DNA of 64,000 nt from Azospirillum sp. 412522 (GTDB taxonomy: Bacteria > Pseudomonadota > Alphaproteobacteria > Azospirillales > Azospirillaceae), in the NCBI RefSeq assembly GCF_019805165.1, contig NZ_RWIJ01000101.1, positions 62,001 to 126,000 on the forward strand, written 5' to 3'. The first letter of the stretch is position 1. Each line of letters opens with the position of its first letter. Shown here in pieces: positions 62,180-64,000 of the stretch. The notes beneath the pieces were generated by a model, which worked only from the letters and a program-made list of their open reading frames with translations, was not told where the DNA came from and did not search any database. The translations under genes were made by a program, and so were the position numbers.

Positions 62180-63727
62180 TTACGCCGCCATGTCGTGCGC
62201 GTCGTGCCACGCGTGCAAGCCGTGGTCGGCATACTGGAAGGCCGGAAGCAGTTCCGGCGTCCAGCCGGCGACATCGGGCGTCATGTCCGATGTCGTCCCG
62301 TGCGACGCCGTGCCGGCCGACACCGCGTGCCCCAGCAGGTCGCCGGCCTGAAGCTCCGCCACCTGCGCCTGGGCCGGGGTTTGCGCACCGAACAGGCCCT
62401 TGTCGGCGGCGACCACCAGCGTGCCGTTCCACCACATTCCGCTCTGTCCCTTGACCACGTCGCGCCCGTCGAGCGCGCCCTTGTCGTAGGTCACCGCGGC
62501 GTCGGTGGCGGCATAGCTGTGGCCGTTGACGCTCACGCTGCCGACGAACAGGTTGCGGTCCTGGCCGCCGGCGAAGCCGTCATTGTCGTACTGGACCTGC
62601 ACCGTGTGGGCGCTGTCGGCCGACACGGTGGCGGTGAAGGCATAGTTCTTGGCCGCGGTGCCCACCGTGGCGCTGCCGACCGCATGGCCGTCGACCAGCA
62701 GGGTGAAATGGGCGTTCACCCCGGCCGCCGCCGTGCCCTTGGCATTGACCAGGATGGTGGCGGTGGTGGTGGCCGGAGCACCGTTTCCGGTCCCGGGCAC
62801 CGTCGGTGTCGCCGTCGTGCCATAGAGCTGGCCGATCTTCGCCAGCAGCGCCTGGGTGTCGAGGTCGGTGTAGCCGGTGCCGGCGATCGGCTTGCCGGTT
62901 TCCCTGGCCAGCGACAGGAACTCGTCCTGGGTCAGGGCGCTGCCGCGCAACGCGATGGCCTCCTGCTGGGCGAGCGCCACCGCGGCGGTCACCGAGGGGG
63001 CGGCGAAGGAGGAGCCATTGGCCGTCATCGTCCGCCCGGCCAGATCGGTCAGCCGGATGTCGGTGCCGTCGGCGCAGAGGTCGGTGATGCCGGGGTTGCG
63101 TTGGGCCCAGCCCGGCATGGTGCCGTCGCCGCCCGACGCGCTGACGCAGATCGTGTTGTGGTCGGCGGCGAAGTAGGACACATCGGTCGCCGTCCCGTTC
63201 TGCCCGGCATTGCCGGCGGCGGCCGACACCAGAACCCGCTTGGCGGCGAGGCTCGCCAGCTCGTCCGACAGCAGGGTCGTGGTCTCCGACGAGGCGGAGC
63301 CGCCGGCCAGCGACAGGTTCACGCCGACGACGTTGTAGTCTGACGCATGGGCGACGACCCATTGCAGCGCCTGCTCGATCGCCGTCCCCGACGCGGTGGA
63401 GGCACCGTCCGGCATCACCTTCAGTGCGATGATGTCGAGGTCCGGCGCCTGCGACAGGATGCTGGAGGTCACCAGGGCGCCATGGGTGTCGGCGTTGGGA
63501 TTGCGCGCATCGGCATCGTTGTCGGCATAGTCGTGCTGATAGACCACGCGAGCGGCAGGCTCCCAGGTCGGCGACCATCCGCTGTCGATGACGACGACCG
63601 TCTCACCCCGGCCCGTATAGGTTCTGTTCGCCATGCTCTCCGCCTCTGCGCTGCCCGTTATGCCCATGGCCGAGGCCAGGGGCTGAAATCCGCGGGTTTT
63701 CCGGAGCAAAGTATGGACAGGCGCCAT
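62180..63727 (-). CDS. Subtilisin-like serine protease (S8) with CBM60-like domain
   Basis: This 515-aa protein has no obvious Sec signal. The catalytic triad is Asp48 in V-V-V-I-D-S-G-W, His82 in A-D-T-H-G-A-L-V and Ser240 in N-G-S-S-F-A-A-P-S-V, with the oxyanion Asn173 in A-A-G-N-A-G; all are present, so it should be active. Residues about 325-435 form a beta-sandwich with V-Q-V-Q-Y-D-N-D-G-F and Q-D-R-N-L-F-V-G-S-V-S-V-N-G, matching my memory of CBM60-type calcium-dependent carbohydrate-binding modules. The His/Asp/Ala-rich end (H-D-A-H-D-M-A-A) is not a classical T1SS tail. It starts at ATG 63727 with AAGG upstream; TTG 63745 is possible. It is convergent with a T1SS pair, which may export it. 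Confidence 0.88.
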   Translation of the reverse strand: MAPVHTLLRKTRGFQPLASAMGITGSAEAESMANRTYTGRGETVVVIDSGWSPTWEPAARVVYQHDYADNDADARNPNADTHGALVTSSILSQAPDLDIIALKVMPDGASTASGTAIEQALQWVVAHASDYNVVGVNLSLAGGSASSETTTLLSDELASLAAKRVLVSAAAGNAGQNGTATDVSYFAADHNTICVSASGGDGTMPGWAQRNPGITDLCADGTDIRLTDLAGRTMTANGSSFAAPSVTAAVALAQQEAIALRGSALTQDEFLSLARETGKPIAGTGYTDLDTQALLAKIGQLYGTTATPTVPGTGNGAPATTTATILVNAKGTAAAGVNAHFTLLVDGHAVGSATVGTAAKNYAFTATVSADSAHTVQVQYDNDGFAGGQDRNLFVGSVSVNGHSYAATDAAVTYDKGALDGRDVVKGQSGMWWNGTLVVAADKGLFGAQTPAQAQVAELQAGDLLGHAVSAGTASHGTTSDMTPDVAGWTPELLPAFQYADHGLHAWHDAHDMAA

Positions 63728-63747
63728 GTGGCCTTCGGATGACAAGG

Positions 63748-63778
63748 AAAGGGTGTTTTAGGGAAAGGGTATTTCGGG
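63748..63778. repeat. Imperfect tandem repeat in the divergent promoter region
   Basis: AAAGGGTGTTTTAGGG (63748-63763) is followed directly by AAAGGGTATTTCGGG (63764-63778). It lies between the protease and the plus-strand TPR gene and may be part of a control region. Confidence 0.35.
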
Positions 63779-63833
63779 ACGCGCGCCCGTCCGGCTATAA
63801 GCTGCGGATGCGGCCCCTTCCCCTCCGGATCCC

Positions 63834-64000
63834 ATGCTGACCTCATCGCAAGCCCTGGCCTTTGCCATTCAGCATCACAAGGCCGGGCGCTTGGGCGACG
63901 CTGAGCAGCTCTATGACATCGTTCTTCGCCAGAAGCCGGATGCCGCCGATTTCCTGTATCTGTGGGGGGTGCTGCGCGGCCAGCAGAACGATCTTCCGAT
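63834..64000 (+). CDS. TPR protein, N-terminal fragment
   Basis: This gene runs off the right edge. It starts at ATG 63834 (M-L-T-S-S-Q-A-L-A-F-A-I-Q-H-H-K-A-G-R-L), with a weak ribosome site. The 55 visible residues contain one tetratricopeptide unit (H-H-K-A-G-R-L-G-D-A-E-Q-L-Y) and the start of the next (F-L-Y-L-W-G-V-L-R-G). The opening resembles the TPR/glycosyltransferase-like protein at 2245-3882, so it may be a second member of that class. The rest is unseen. Confidence 0.75.
   Translation, partial: MLTSSQALAFAIQHHKAGRLGDAEQLYDIVLRQKPDAADFLYLWGVLRGQQNDLP

Noticed and set aside
58282..62274. A 1330-codon minus-strand frame across the third T1SS pair
   Set aside because: It is opposite two clear T1SS genes and encodes low-complexity Gly/Arg/His-rich sequence with no domain, typical of antisense frames in GC-rich DNA.

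Overview
The window is GC-rich DNA that reads like an alphaproteobacterium of the Azospirillum / Rhodospirillales type. This is inferred from codon use, from the extracellular-polysaccharide gene content, and from a RepA-type initiator sitting among those genes; no marker gene proves the species. An iteron-bearing origin beside repA (about 35.5-37.2 kb) indicates that the segment belongs to a secondary replicon (plasmid or chromid).

Layout. 0-8.2 kb: start of a probable methyltransferase, a GT4 glycosyltransferase, a small AT-rich pocket with a possible short gene, a TPR/glycosyltransferase-like protein, a Wzm/Wzt polysaccharide ABC exporter and a GT2 protein. 8.5-15.4 kb: a two-domain GT2 enzyme, a PrtD/PrtE-type type I secretion pair (T1SS), and a convergent signal-less protein of two lectin-like domains that may be its cargo. 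15.9-26.1 kb: a GT2 enzyme and a three-module methyltransferase/RgpF-like/GT2 fusion on the minus strand; then rfbCBDA (dTDP-L-rhamnose), a UDP-glucuronate decarboxylase and galE. 26.3-34.1 kb: a polytopic protein resembling GT-C enzymes, a second T1SS pair (HlyD and HlyB with a degenerate C39 domain) with a small partner, and manC. 34.4-37.1 kb: mtnP, then the origin and repA. 37.2-45.4 kb: an ABC exporter with a small exported partner, a GT4 enzyme, pseB, pseC and a Wzx-like flippase. 45.5-55.5 kb: an unknown 98-aa protein, an 802-aa RTX protein, a YigZ-family protein and a 2074-aa DUF4347/RTX/cadherin-like repeat protein. 55.6-64 kb: an MFS transporter, an envelope protein with an AMIN-like end, a third T1SS pair, a subtilisin-like protease with a CBM60-like domain, and the start of a TPR protein.

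How the genes fit together. Sugar-nucleotide genes would supply dTDP-rhamnose, UDP-xylose, UDP-galactose, GDP-mannose and a pseudaminic-acid precursor. The glycosyltransferases would assemble them, and Wzm/Wzt, Wzx or the MsbA-like exporter would move the products. Three T1SS inner-membrane pairs lie near several signal-less or RTX proteins. A recurring ~40-residue motif (Y-L-A-x-N-P-D ... H-Y ... G-x-x-E-G-R) occurs in three neighbouring proteins: the RTX protein, the giant protein and the membrane-anchored AMIN-like protein. That shared module plus the local T1SS genes is the best candidate here for an undescribed cell-surface system. No tRNA, rRNA, CRISPR array or insertion sequence was recognised.
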